A stretch of DNA of 64,000 nt, taken from CAUTNA01 sp964371145 (GTDB lineage: Bacteria > Pseudomonadota > Alphaproteobacteria > Rs-D84). Positions 45,204 through 53,200 of this stretch are shown piece after piece (position 1 is the first letter of the stretch; each line of letters begins with the position of its first letter). The notes below the pieces were generated by a model that saw only the letters and a program-made list of their open reading frames with translations, ran no database searches and had not been told where the DNA came from. The position numbers were made by a program, and so were the translations under genes. The stretch covers positions 1 to 64,000 of the forward strand of contig CAYJKO010000004.1 in the NCBI GenBank assembly GCA_964371145.1. The letters run 5' to 3'.

Positions 45204-47585
45204 ATGAAAAAATATATTGCTTTATTGGCGGGGGTTTTAACTTTACCTGCATACGCAAACAACGCGACTATTTCACGCGAATTTAAAACGGTTGAATCCG
45301 CAGAAACAAATGCGACCGCCAGACAATCTACGATTGCGCGTACGACAACCGCATCTCGCGTGTCTTCAAACCGCAATCAAACAATAAACGAAAATTCTAC
45401 ACGTAACGTGGCATCACGCACAACTCCGTCGACAACAAATGACAACGCGTCGTCAACACGCGCCATCCCGGCGGCTCGCACTGCAACGCAAACAATTTCA
45501 ACTCGTGGTGCGACCCCTGTGACAACAGCTGCGCGTTCAACAAATACTTCAAGATCAGCAACGACCGTTCGAACAACAAATCCAACCCCTGGGATTGCTG
45601 CAAGAAGCACGACCACGTCCCCTGTTTCTATTTTTTCAACCGCTTCAACTCCTATGACAACGGAAATTCCAACAATGGAAGACGTAATGGCCAGATCTGA
45701 AATAACCGATTTTTGCAAGGCTCAATTCACAGAATGTATGGATAATTTTTGTAATGTTTTGGATGAAAACCAAGGAAGATGTTCTTGTTCTGATAACGTA
45801 GAAAGTTACGCAGATATTGAATTGGCATTGGAAACAGCAACCGAACAATTGCAAATGGTTGCTCAAGAAATTCAATATATTGGATTGTCTGCGGATGACA
45901 TTGAAACTTTATTCGCCCAAACCGAAGCCGAAGCCGCAATGCAAGGCCAAACAGACACTTCACAATTGGCGTCAGATTTGGAAAACATCAAAGATTTGAT
46001 TTTAGACGTCGATTCAAACACAACATTTACCGGCGCGACCAGCACAACATTTGATTTTTCAAATTTGTTGGATTTTTCCAGCGGTGGAATTGATATAAAT
46101 ACTTTGTTTGGATCTGGCAATAACAACGACAGCATCGCAAATCAACGTGGTGACCAATTATATAAAACAGCATTCGCACGTTGCGAAGCCGCTGTTTTAG
46201 ACACTTGTGAATTACAAGGCGTGGACGTCACTTTTGTTTCAAATTCGTATGATTTAGAAATCGACAAACAATGCGTTGCATATGAACGCAATTTAACAGA
46301 TGCAAATAAAAATATGAAACAAACTGTAATTAATGCTCAATCTGTTTTGCAAAAAGCACGTTTGGCAGTTGCACAAGATAAAAACTCATACGATCTGCGT
46401 GGATGTATAACAGCACTGGACGGATGTATGCAGGATGATTATGTTTGTGGCGACGATTACGAAGATTGTTTGGACCCAACCGGTAAATATATCGCAAACG
46501 GCGAAGTAATTGTTGGAAGCGTACCGGGCAAGGCAGCCACAATAACAGATGCGGTATTGGGCGGAGACGGTTTATATTCTGCATGGAATTATAATTCCAA
46601 AAACGCATGGAGTAACGGGACTTTACCAGAATACATAAACACGAATGTAAAAATCAGCATCACCGGCGAAACGTCCAGTGACATGGTTGCATATTTAAAA
46701 GATAAAATTGGGCGCAATATAGACGGTAAAAACACAGGTATGTGTATGTCCGTTTTAAACAAATGCCAAGATTACACATATGATGACAGCGATGAATACG
46801 TAGAAGACAATGAAGTCGTCAGAAATTATTTACAAGCAACATTGGCACAAATCAAAGTTCAACAAGACGAAATTATGGCTGAATACGCGGAAAGCTGTCA
46901 AATGGATTTGCAATCATGTTTGGTTCGCAACAATTACGACGAAACCCAAGCTTCAAACGCAGCCGTTAACAACGTTGCGAAAAATGCATGCGCTACAATT
47001 ATTGACACATGTGAAAGCGTAACAGGATTTGACGACGGCTCAACAACAAATGACTCTATGTTACCGGATATCGTTATGGGCAATTTACAAAGAAATTGTG
47101 ACCCGTCATCAGCAATCGATACTTGTTCTGACGGATACAAATGTGGCACGAACGGCATATGTGGCGTAATTCAAAATTGGTGCGCAAATGACGCCGGATG
47201 CGCAGACGGATATATATGTAATATAGATTCTATGAACAGCAATAACAACCAATGTATCATAGACCCAAATCAACCACAATGCACACAAGCATCAGATTGC
47301 GCATCGATTGCCGGCAAAACGGCTGCATGTACCGCTAATGCATGTGTGTACACGGACATAGTTGGATATTGCACATCAAACACACAATGTAATGACAGTG
47401 ACCCATCAACATCGGACACATGTAATACATCAACAAACGTATGTGCATTCACACCGATTGTTGGATATTGCACAACATCCGCNNNNNNNNNNNNNNNNNN
47501 NNNNNNNNNNNNNNNNNNNNNNNNNNNNNNNNNNNNNNNNNNNNNNNNNNNNNNNNNNNNNNNNNNNNNNNNNNNNNNNNNNTAA
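45204..47585 (+). CDS. secreted Cys-rich protein 2, C-terminal repeats broken by an assembly gap
   Basis: A paralogue of the previous gene: signal peptide MKKYIALLAGVLTLPAYA, a Thr/Arg/Ser-rich stretch to about residue 150, then the same helical Cys region (FCKAQFTECMDNFCNV, CITALDGC, CGDDYEDC, CMSVLNKC, CQMDLQSC, CATIIDTC). It differs in a longer C-terminal set of Cys-rich units (QNWCANDAGCADGYIC, PQCTQASDCASIAG, VGYCTSNTQCND, VGYCTTS), whose last unit repeats with a 33-residue period up to the gap. A TAA at 47583 after the gap is in frame if the gap is 100 bases, and a terminator follows at once, so the gene probably ends there. True length unknown. Function not recognised. Confidence 0.7.
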   Translation: MKKYIALLAGVLTLPAYANNATISREFKTVESAETNATARQSTIARTTTASRVSSNRNQTINENSTRNVASRTTPSTTNDNASSTRAIPAARTATQTISTRGATPVTTAARSTNTSRSATTVRTTNPTPGIAARSTTTSPVSIFSTASTPMTTEIPTMEDVMARSEITDFCKAQFTECMDNFCNVLDENQGRCSCSDNVESYADIELALETATEQLQMVAQEIQYIGLSADDIETLFAQTEAEAAMQGQTDTSQLASDLENIKDLILDVDSNTTFTGATSTTFDFSNLLDFSSGGIDINTLFGSGNNNDSIANQRGDQLYKTAFARCEAAVLDTCELQGVDVTFVSNSYDLEIDKQCVAYERNLTDANKNMKQTVINAQSVLQKARLAVAQDKNSYDLRGCITALDGCMQDDYVCGDDYEDCLDPTGKYIANGEVIVGSVPGKAATITDAVLGGDGLYSAWNYNSKNAWSNGTLPEYINTNVKISITGETSSDMVAYLKDKIGRNIDGKNTGMCMSVLNKCQDYTYDDSDEYVEDNEVVRNYLQATLAQIKVQQDEIMAEYAESCQMDLQSCLVRNNYDETQASNAAVNNVAKNACATIIDTCESVTGFDDGSTTNDSMLPDIVMGNLQRNCDPSSAIDTCSDGYKCGTNGICGVIQNWCANDAGCADGYICNIDSMNSNNNQCIIDPNQPQCTQASDCASIAGKTAACTANACVYTDIVGYCTSNTQCNDSDPSTSDTCNTSTNVCAFTPIVGYCTTSXXXXXXXXXXXXXXXXXXXXXXXXXXXXXXXXXX
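47361..47482 (+). repeat. tandem Cys-rich coding repeat, 99-bp period, running into the gap
   Basis: GTTGGATATTGCACA occurs at 47361 and again at 47460, 99 bases (33 codons) apart. The second copy runs into the N run, so more copies may be missing from the assembly. Confidence 0.75.
47483..47582. other. assembly gap (100 N)
   Basis: A third 100-N run, inside the tandem repeat of Cys-rich protein 2. Collapse of a repeat is a likely cause. Confidence 0.98.
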
Positions 47586-47612
47586 AAAAATCCCCGATTG
47601 GGGATTTTTTTT
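47586..47612. terminator. bidirectional terminator, CCCC-GATT-GGGG type
   Basis: AAATCCCC, GATT, GGGGATTT with flanking A and T runs, between the Cys-rich gene and convergent mraZ. Third member of the recurring hairpin family. Confidence 0.85.
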
Positions 47613-47620
47613 AATCTGAA

Positions 47621-48070
47621 TTAATTTGCCAATTTTAAATCTGGGCGGGATTTTGTTAAATTCTTTAATGATTTTTCTTGGACCGATTTAAATTTTTCTG
47701 GTGCCCATATTTGAAAACTGTTCCCGCGACCTACAAATACGGCCGAATCCGAAATACCCGCATGATTCAATAAATCATTCGGAATAATAACACGACCCGT
47801 TACATCAAATTGCAATGGGCGCGCATCCGCAAATAACATAGCCGACAAATCATCCAATTCTGAATCAAATACACCCATTTTGTCCGCAGCCATCGCCATT
47901 TGTTCCATACGCGACATAGATACGCCTTCGATACAATCATTGGTAAAAGAACGGAATAATATAACGCCTGCAAAATTATCATTTGATACCGCGCTGCGAA
48001 AGGATGCAGGAACGGAAATACGCCCTTTTGTATCCAAGCGATTTTCATAACATGATAAAAATAATGACAT
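47621..48070 (-). CDS. mraZ: MraZ family transcriptional regulator
   Basis: 149 residues with two AbrB-like SpoVT/MraZ repeats: ENRLDTKGRISVPASFR near the start and FDVTGRVIIPNDLLNHAGI near residue 90. MraZ forms a ring-shaped DNA-binding oligomer and normally heads the division and cell-wall (dcw) cluster, repressing it through repeated TGGGN boxes. Here the gene is followed at once by a terminator and a convergent gene, with no rsmH or ftsL beside it, so it is an orphan. I see only one TGGGA upstream, not the usual run of boxes, so autoregulation is uncertain. AAAGGT precedes the ATG. Confidence 0.9.
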   Translation of the reverse strand: MSLFLSCYENRLDTKGRISVPASFRSAVSNDNFAGVILFRSFTNDCIEGVSMSRMEQMAMAADKMGVFDSELDDLSAMLFADARPLQFDVTGRVIIPNDLLNHAGISDSAVFVGRGNSFQIWAPEKFKSVQEKSLKNLTKSRPDLKLAN

Positions 48071-48117
48071 TTGTTATTACCTTTTATAATTTATGTGTCC
48101 TGCATCCTCTTAAAATC

Positions 48118-48146
48118 ACCATAGCAACAAAAATTATGGTTGTCAA
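48118..48146 (-). promoter_or_regulatory. consensus-like promoter of mraZ
   Basis: Minus-strand TTGACA (48146-48141), a 17-base spacer and TATGGT (48123-48118), about 48 bases before the ATG. Confidence 0.75.
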
Positions 48147-48226
48147 TGACATTTTATATTCTCTTTATGGGATTTGATGGTATTTATAAAAAAATAAAAA
48201 TAAATTTGAAATCTATTTTTTTTCTC

Positions 48227-48256
48227 TTGACTTGCGATTCGTTTTTATTTTAAGAT
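48227..48256 (+). promoter_or_regulatory. promoter of the 108-residue orphan
   Basis: TTGACT (48227-48232), an 18-base spacer, TAAGAT (48251-48256). It implies a start near 48263 and a leader of about 170 bases. Confidence 0.6.
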
Positions 48257-48262
48257 ATATGT

Positions 48263-48430
48263 ATAGACAGAAAAGGAATCAAAAAAACCGCAAAAAACCG
48301 AATAAACACCGGATTTCTGCGAAAAAGTAAAAACAAATTAGAAAACGATAGATGAATTTTGTAAATACGACTGTAAATACAAGGTTTTAAATCTTTTTTA
48401 ATGTAATATTCTGACAAAGGGGGAAAGGAT
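48263..48430 (+). other. long untranslated leader of the 108-residue orphan
   Basis: About 168 bases between the likely transcript start and the ATG at 48431. It is A-rich, holds GTAAATAC twice about 12 bases apart, and ends in a purine-rich AAAGGGGGAAAGG. I see no clear strong hairpin or known riboswitch. Confidence 0.4.
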
Positions 48431-48757
48431 ATGGCACAAAACATCAAACAAATTATGGGTGCGTTAAACAAAGTATTAACAGCAACAGTTTGGGTGAATA
48501 AAGATCGCGAAATCGTATCTTTATCAGACGAATTGCATTTGGGTGAAAATAACATTCCACGTTCTATCGAAGATTTGCCACGCACATCTTTATTGGGTGC
48601 ATATGTATCTTTGCAAATCAGAACTGACAATTTTGACGTTCCGGCCGAAAGCTTGGAAACAAAAGAATTGGCAGCACGCGTAAAAGAAATGGTATTTTCC
48701 GAAGCGAAAAAATCATTGGTTGCAGGCGAAACAGAAAGTTTTGCACGCGCAGCATAA
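48431..48757 (+). CDS. uncharacterised 108-residue protein
   Basis: 108 residues, no signal peptide or membrane segment. It begins MAQNIKQIMGALNKVLTATV, continues with a probable strand WVNKDREIVSLSD and an acidic loop, and ends with a helix rich in Ala, Glu and Lys (KELAARVKEMVFSEAKKSL). The very purine-rich ribosome-binding region and a good promoter suggest substantial expression. It stands alone between mraZ and plsX with its own terminator. I do not recognise the family. Confidence 0.65.
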   Translation: MAQNIKQIMGALNKVLTATVWVNKDREIVSLSDELHLGENNIPRSIEDLPRTSLLGAYVSLQIRTDNFDVPAESLETKELAARVKEMVFSEAKKSLVAGETESFARAA

Positions 48758-48786
48758 CACGAATTCCGGAAACGGAAGGAAGGGAG

Positions 48787-48814
48787 AAAAAAAGCGGGTT
48801 AGCCCGCTTTTTTG
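48787..48814 (+). terminator. terminator of the 108-residue orphan
   Basis: AAAAAAGCGGG, loop TTAG, CCCGCTTTTTT, about 30 bases after the stop. Confidence 0.85.
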
Positions 48815-48819
48815 ATATA

Positions 48820-48848
48820 AAATAAAATCCCCAAATGGGGATTTTTTT
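48820..48848 (-). terminator. terminator of plsX, CCCC-AAAT-GGGG type
   Basis: On the minus strand AAATCCCC, ATTT, GGGGATTTTATT directly after the plsX stop; fourth member of the recurring hairpin family. Confidence 0.8.
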
Positions 48849-49914
48849 ATTTTTCGTCGCTGCGTAATTTTAATTTAATTTTATTTAATTTCTTCGCACG
48901 CGCTTGGATTTGTCCGTTAAAATCTTTTTCTATTAAACTGGCCGCATAACGAAATGAATTCGCAAAAGCCAAAGCATCGCTATTTCCATGTGTTTTAACA
49001 GAAAAACCTTTTAATCCCAAGAATACCGCGCCCGCATATGAACGTGGATCGATTTTATGTTTCAATCTTTTGAAAACGTGAATCAAGAAAAATGCACCAA
49101 TTATCGCCAACACAGATTTTTTAATATTATCCGTTATAACGCGTTTTATTAATTTGGCGGTACCTTCGACCGTTTTTAACACAACGTTGCCCGTAAACCC
49201 GTCGGTAACCACAACATCAACGTTTCCACCACCGATATCATTACCTTCGACGAAACCGATATATTCGTATGGCAATTTTGATTTATTTTCATTTAATAAT
49301 TTATTTAATTTTTGCAAAGATTCGAAACCTTTTGTTTCTTCTTCACCAATATTTAAAATGCCGACTTTTGGTTTTTTTGTATTACCCACATTTTCTGCAT
49401 AGATGCTGCCCAAGATTGCAAAATCAAATAAATTTTCTGCATCACATTGAACGTTTGCACCCAAATCTAGAATAGCAACACGGCTGTCGCCACCACCGGA
49501 TGGCAACATAGTTGTAATAGCCGGACGTGATATACCGTCTATTGTTTGCATCGCCAACTTGGACAAAGCCATCAAAATTCCTGTGTTCCCCGCGCTGACT
49601 ACCGCCGCAGAATTACCCGCGCGCACGTCTTTTATCGCCATATACATAGAAGTATTGCCCGCATTACGTAAAATATCACGTAATTTATCTGTGCCACGAA
49701 TAACGTCCGGCGCATGGATAATTTCAGAATTACGAATAACGCGTGGATATTTTGATATTAATTTTTTTAATTTTTTTTCATCACCAAAAATACGAAAAAA
49801 TACATTCTCTTCACCATTTTGGAATAAATATTGATTTAATCCCGCAATTGGTGCCTGTGGGGCTTTATCGCCACCGAAAGCGTCTACCGCTATAATTTTT
49901 TTGTTTTCAGACAT
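48847..49914 (-). CDS. plsX: phosphate acyltransferase
   Basis: 355 residues. PlsX converts acyl-ACP and phosphate to acyl-phosphate, the first step of the PlsX/PlsY route to phosphatidate. The N-terminal VDAFGGDKAP (usually AxDAMGGDxAP), the segment VVSAGNTGILMA, LDLGANVQC and VVTDGFTGNVVLKT are family-typical; the last contains the conserved region near the active site. Phe replaces the usual Met in DAMGGD. It lies about 65 bases after rpmF, the usual rpmF-plsX order, but fabH does not follow. Confidence 0.95.
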   Translation of the reverse strand: MSENKKIIAVDAFGGDKAPQAPIAGLNQYLFQNGEENVFFRIFGDEKKLKKLISKYPRVIRNSEIIHAPDVIRGTDKLRDILRNAGNTSMYMAIKDVRAGNSAAVVSAGNTGILMALSKLAMQTIDGISRPAITTMLPSGGGDSRVAILDLGANVQCDAENLFDFAILGSIYAENVGNTKKPKVGILNIGEEETKGFESLQKLNKLLNENKSKLPYEYIGFVEGNDIGGGNVDVVVTDGFTGNVVLKTVEGTAKLIKRVITDNIKKSVLAIIGAFFLIHVFKRLKHKIDPRSYAGAVFLGLKGFSVKTHGNSDALAFANSFRYAASLIEKDFNGQIQARAKKLNKIKLKLRSDEK

Positions 49915-49979
49915 TTTAAGAATACAAAGGCAAAAGACATAATCTGCCCCTTGCCTTTGATATATACCTTTGTTTTATT

Positions 49980-50129
49980 TTATTTAGAACCGCAAGCAGA
50001 ACAAACGTGGTGTGGACGTTTCTTTTCGCCACATTTTTTACATACGCCCGCTGGCATTACAGCCAAAGCGTCATGGGCGCGACGTTGTTTTGTGCGTGAT
50101 TTACTGGTTTTACTTTTTGGCACTGCCAT
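49980..50129 (-). CDS. rpmF: 50S ribosomal protein L32
   Basis: A 49-residue frame, starting MAVPKSKTSKSRTKQRRAHD and ending HHVCSACGSK. The conserved N-terminus with basic residues and the zinc-binding pairs CKKC and CSAC define L32. AAGGATG lies before the ATG, and a good promoter is upstream. The order rpmF then plsX is conserved across many proteobacteria. Confidence 0.95.
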   Translation of the reverse strand: MAVPKSKTSKSRTKQRRAHDALAVMPAGVCKKCGEKKRPHHVCSACGSK

Positions 50130-50156
50130 GTTACATCCTTTTATTTACTTTTCTAT

Positions 50157-50184
50157 ATTCTATTGAAAACTTTTGTTTTTGCAA
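50157..50184 (-). promoter_or_regulatory. promoter of rpmF-plsX inside an inverted repeat
   Basis: Minus-strand TTGCAA (50184-50179), a 16-base spacer, TAGAAT (50162-50157). The -35 box lies in the loop of a 10-bp inverted repeat, GAAAACTTTT (50165-50174) with AAAAGTTTTC (50187-50196). Confidence 0.6.
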
Positions 50185-50190
50185 GTAAAA

Positions 50191-50231
50191 GTTTTCAAAA
50201 ATCTTTTTGGGCGGTTTCGCCCAAAAAGATT
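50191..50231 (-). terminator. strong terminator of the rpoBC operon
   Basis: A 13-bp perfect stem, ATCTTTTTGGGCG (50201-50213) with CGCCCAAAAAGAT (50218-50230), loop GTTT, followed on the minus strand by TTTTGAAAAC. It lies 7 bases after the rpoC stop. Confidence 0.88.
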
Positions 50232-50237
50232 GATTAA

Positions 50238-53200
50238 TTAAATGTCCATCAATTGTTGATTTGATGCACCTTCGCGAGCCAGCTTTTCAGCTTTTTCTTC
50301 TGCTTTTGCGATTTCACGAGTACGACGAACGTATGCACCCGTTCCAATTGGCGCCAAACGACCAACAACCAAGTTTTCATTGATGCTGACCAATTTGTCA
50401 ACCGCACCGTTAATGGACGCGTCCACCAATACTTTTGTTGTTTGTTGGAACGATGCGTTGGAAACGAATGATCTGGTTGTCAAAGATGCACGTGTCAAAC
50501 CAACCAAGATTTGAGATGCTTCTGCAACTTTTCCACCCATTTTTGTAACGCGTTCGTTTTCTTCTTCTAAATCAATTTTATCTACAACTTGACCTGTTAA
50601 GAATACTGTATCGCCCGGAGTTTTGATTTCAACACGTCTGGTCATTTCGCGTATCAGAATTTCAATGTGTTTGTCATTGATTGACACGCCTTGTAAACGA
50701 TAAACTTGTTGAATTTGTTCTACCATAAATGTTGCCAAAGCTTTTTGACCCAAGATACGCAAGATATCTTGTGGGACGATATCACCGTCAACCAATTTGT
50801 CTGCTTTTTTAACGATGTCCCCACTGCGAACTAATAAATTAGTTCCTTTTGGCACTGCGTATTCAACTGGATTAGATCCGTCTGTTGGTTCAATAATAAT
50901 ATTGATTTTTGTTTTTGCGTCTTCCAATTCAATTGTACCATCGATTTCTGCCAATAACGCAGGATTTGATGGACGACGAACTTCTAACAATTCATTAACA
51001 CGTGGCAAACCACCTGTAATGTCGCTTGTTCTTTTTGTTTGAACTGGGATACGTGCAATAATATCACCTGCGACCACTTCTTGGCCTGCTTCTACGCTTA
51101 ACAAAGCGTACATAGGTAATAAATATTCTGCAACTTTTCTGCCACCCAAAGAAATAACTTTGCCATTATCGCCAATCAAACGAACACATGGATTCAAAGG
51201 TTTTTTGGATATAGATTTCCAGTTTGTAACTTTACGAGTAACAATACCGGTTGTTGCGTCCAATTCTTCTTGGTAAGATACGTTTTCGATCAAATCGCCG
51301 AAATCAATACGTCCGTCTGCTTCTGCAATAATCGGAGATGAATATGGATCCCATTCAGCAACTTTTGTACCTTGTTCTACGGTATCGCCTTCTTTAACGA
51401 TTAACATAGATGCGTATGGTAATTTTTGGCTGAACAATTTTTCGCCGTCTTTATCCAAGATTTCAATTTCACCGTTTTTAGACAATACAACAATTTTACC
51501 GTTTTTATTTGTAATAGTTTTAACGTCTACCAATTTAACAGTTCCTGAAACTGGCACTTCGATAAAGTGAGAATCCGCACCACCAGATGCAACCCCACCA
51601 ATGTGGAACGTACGCAATGTCAACTGGGTACCTGGTTCACCAACGGATTGAGCCGCGATAACACCAACTGCTTCACCAACGTGTACTAATGCACTGCGAG
51701 ACAAATCCATACCATAACATTTTGCACATAATCCATCTGCTTCACATGTCAATACGGAACGAACTTCTATGCTTGGCACGCCCGCTTCATTGATTTCTTT
51801 TGCGATGTATTTTGTAACGATTTCGTCTTTTGCAACAATCAATTCTTTTGATATTGGATGAACAACGTCTTGTGCAACAGTTCTTCCCAATACGATATCA
51901 CCCAATGCGATTGATAATGTGCTTCCTTGGTATACTGGTTTCGCAGTAACAGACAATGATGTTCCACAATCGTGTTCTGTGATAATTGTGTTTTGCGCCA
52001 AAGACACCAAACGACGTGTCAAATAACCCGCGTCCGCTGTTTTCAAAGCCGTATCCGACAAACCTTTACGAGCACCGTGGGTTGAATTAAAGTATTCCGC
52101 CATTGACAAACCTTCTTTAAAGTTTGAAATAATAGGAACTTCGATAATTGAACCGTCTGGACGTTGCATCATACCACGCATACCAGCAAGCTGTTTAATT
52201 TGGTTTTTAGAACCACGAGCACCAGATAAAGCCATCATATGGATAGAATTCCAATTGTCGCCGTCTGATTTTTCCAATGCGGCATATGCCAAATCAGACA
52301 ATTTATCTGTTGTTTTTTGCCAAAGGTCAATCAATTTATTGTATCTTTCACCACGTGAAATCAAACCGTTTTGATATTGTTCTTCGATTTCTTCTGCGTT
52401 ACCTTCGGTTGCTTTAATCAAGGCATCTTTTTCTTCCGGAATAACCACGTCATCAAACCCGATTGAAATACCGGATCTTGCCGCTTGTTCGAAACCTGTG
52501 TTTTTCAAATTGTCTGCCAACATAATCATAGCTTTGTCACCACAACGTTCGTATGTAATAGACAACAATTCTTTGATTGCTTTTACCGGCATAACTTTGT
52601 TAACCAAATCAAATGGCATATTATCAGATTCTGGTAACAATCCGCCCAAAATCATACGACCGGCTGTTGTGTTATAACGTTTACCGTTAACACGTGCAAC
52701 AATCGGAGTATGCAATGTGATAGATTTATTTTCCAAAGCTAATTTAATTTCATCCATATTTGCAAAACGTGGAGATTTTTCATTGTGTTCGCCATTAATC
52801 AAAGAGATATAGTAAACACCCAAAACCATGTCTTGTGATGGAACAATCATAGGTTCACCAGATGCAGGAGACAAAACGTTATTTGATGCCAACATTAAAG
52901 TTCTGGCTTCTAATTGAGCTTCTAATGAAATTGGAACGTGAACAGACATTTGGTCACCGTCAAAGTCCGCATTAAATCCTTTACATACCAATGGATGCAA
53001 ACGTATCGCTTTACCTTCTACCAATTTTGGTTCGAACGCCAATAATGACAATCTATGCAAAGTCGGCGCACGGTTTAACAATACAGGATGTTGATCAATT
53101 ACTTGTTCCAAGATTTCCCATACGATATCTTCTCCGTTTTCAACCATTTTACGTGCTGTTTTAATTGTATTAGCGTAATCGCCAGACATCAATTTAGAAA

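Noticed and set aside
48250..48630. Minus-strand 126-codon frame over the 108-residue gene
   Set aside because: It overlaps a better-supported gene and its promoter and lacks a start signal.
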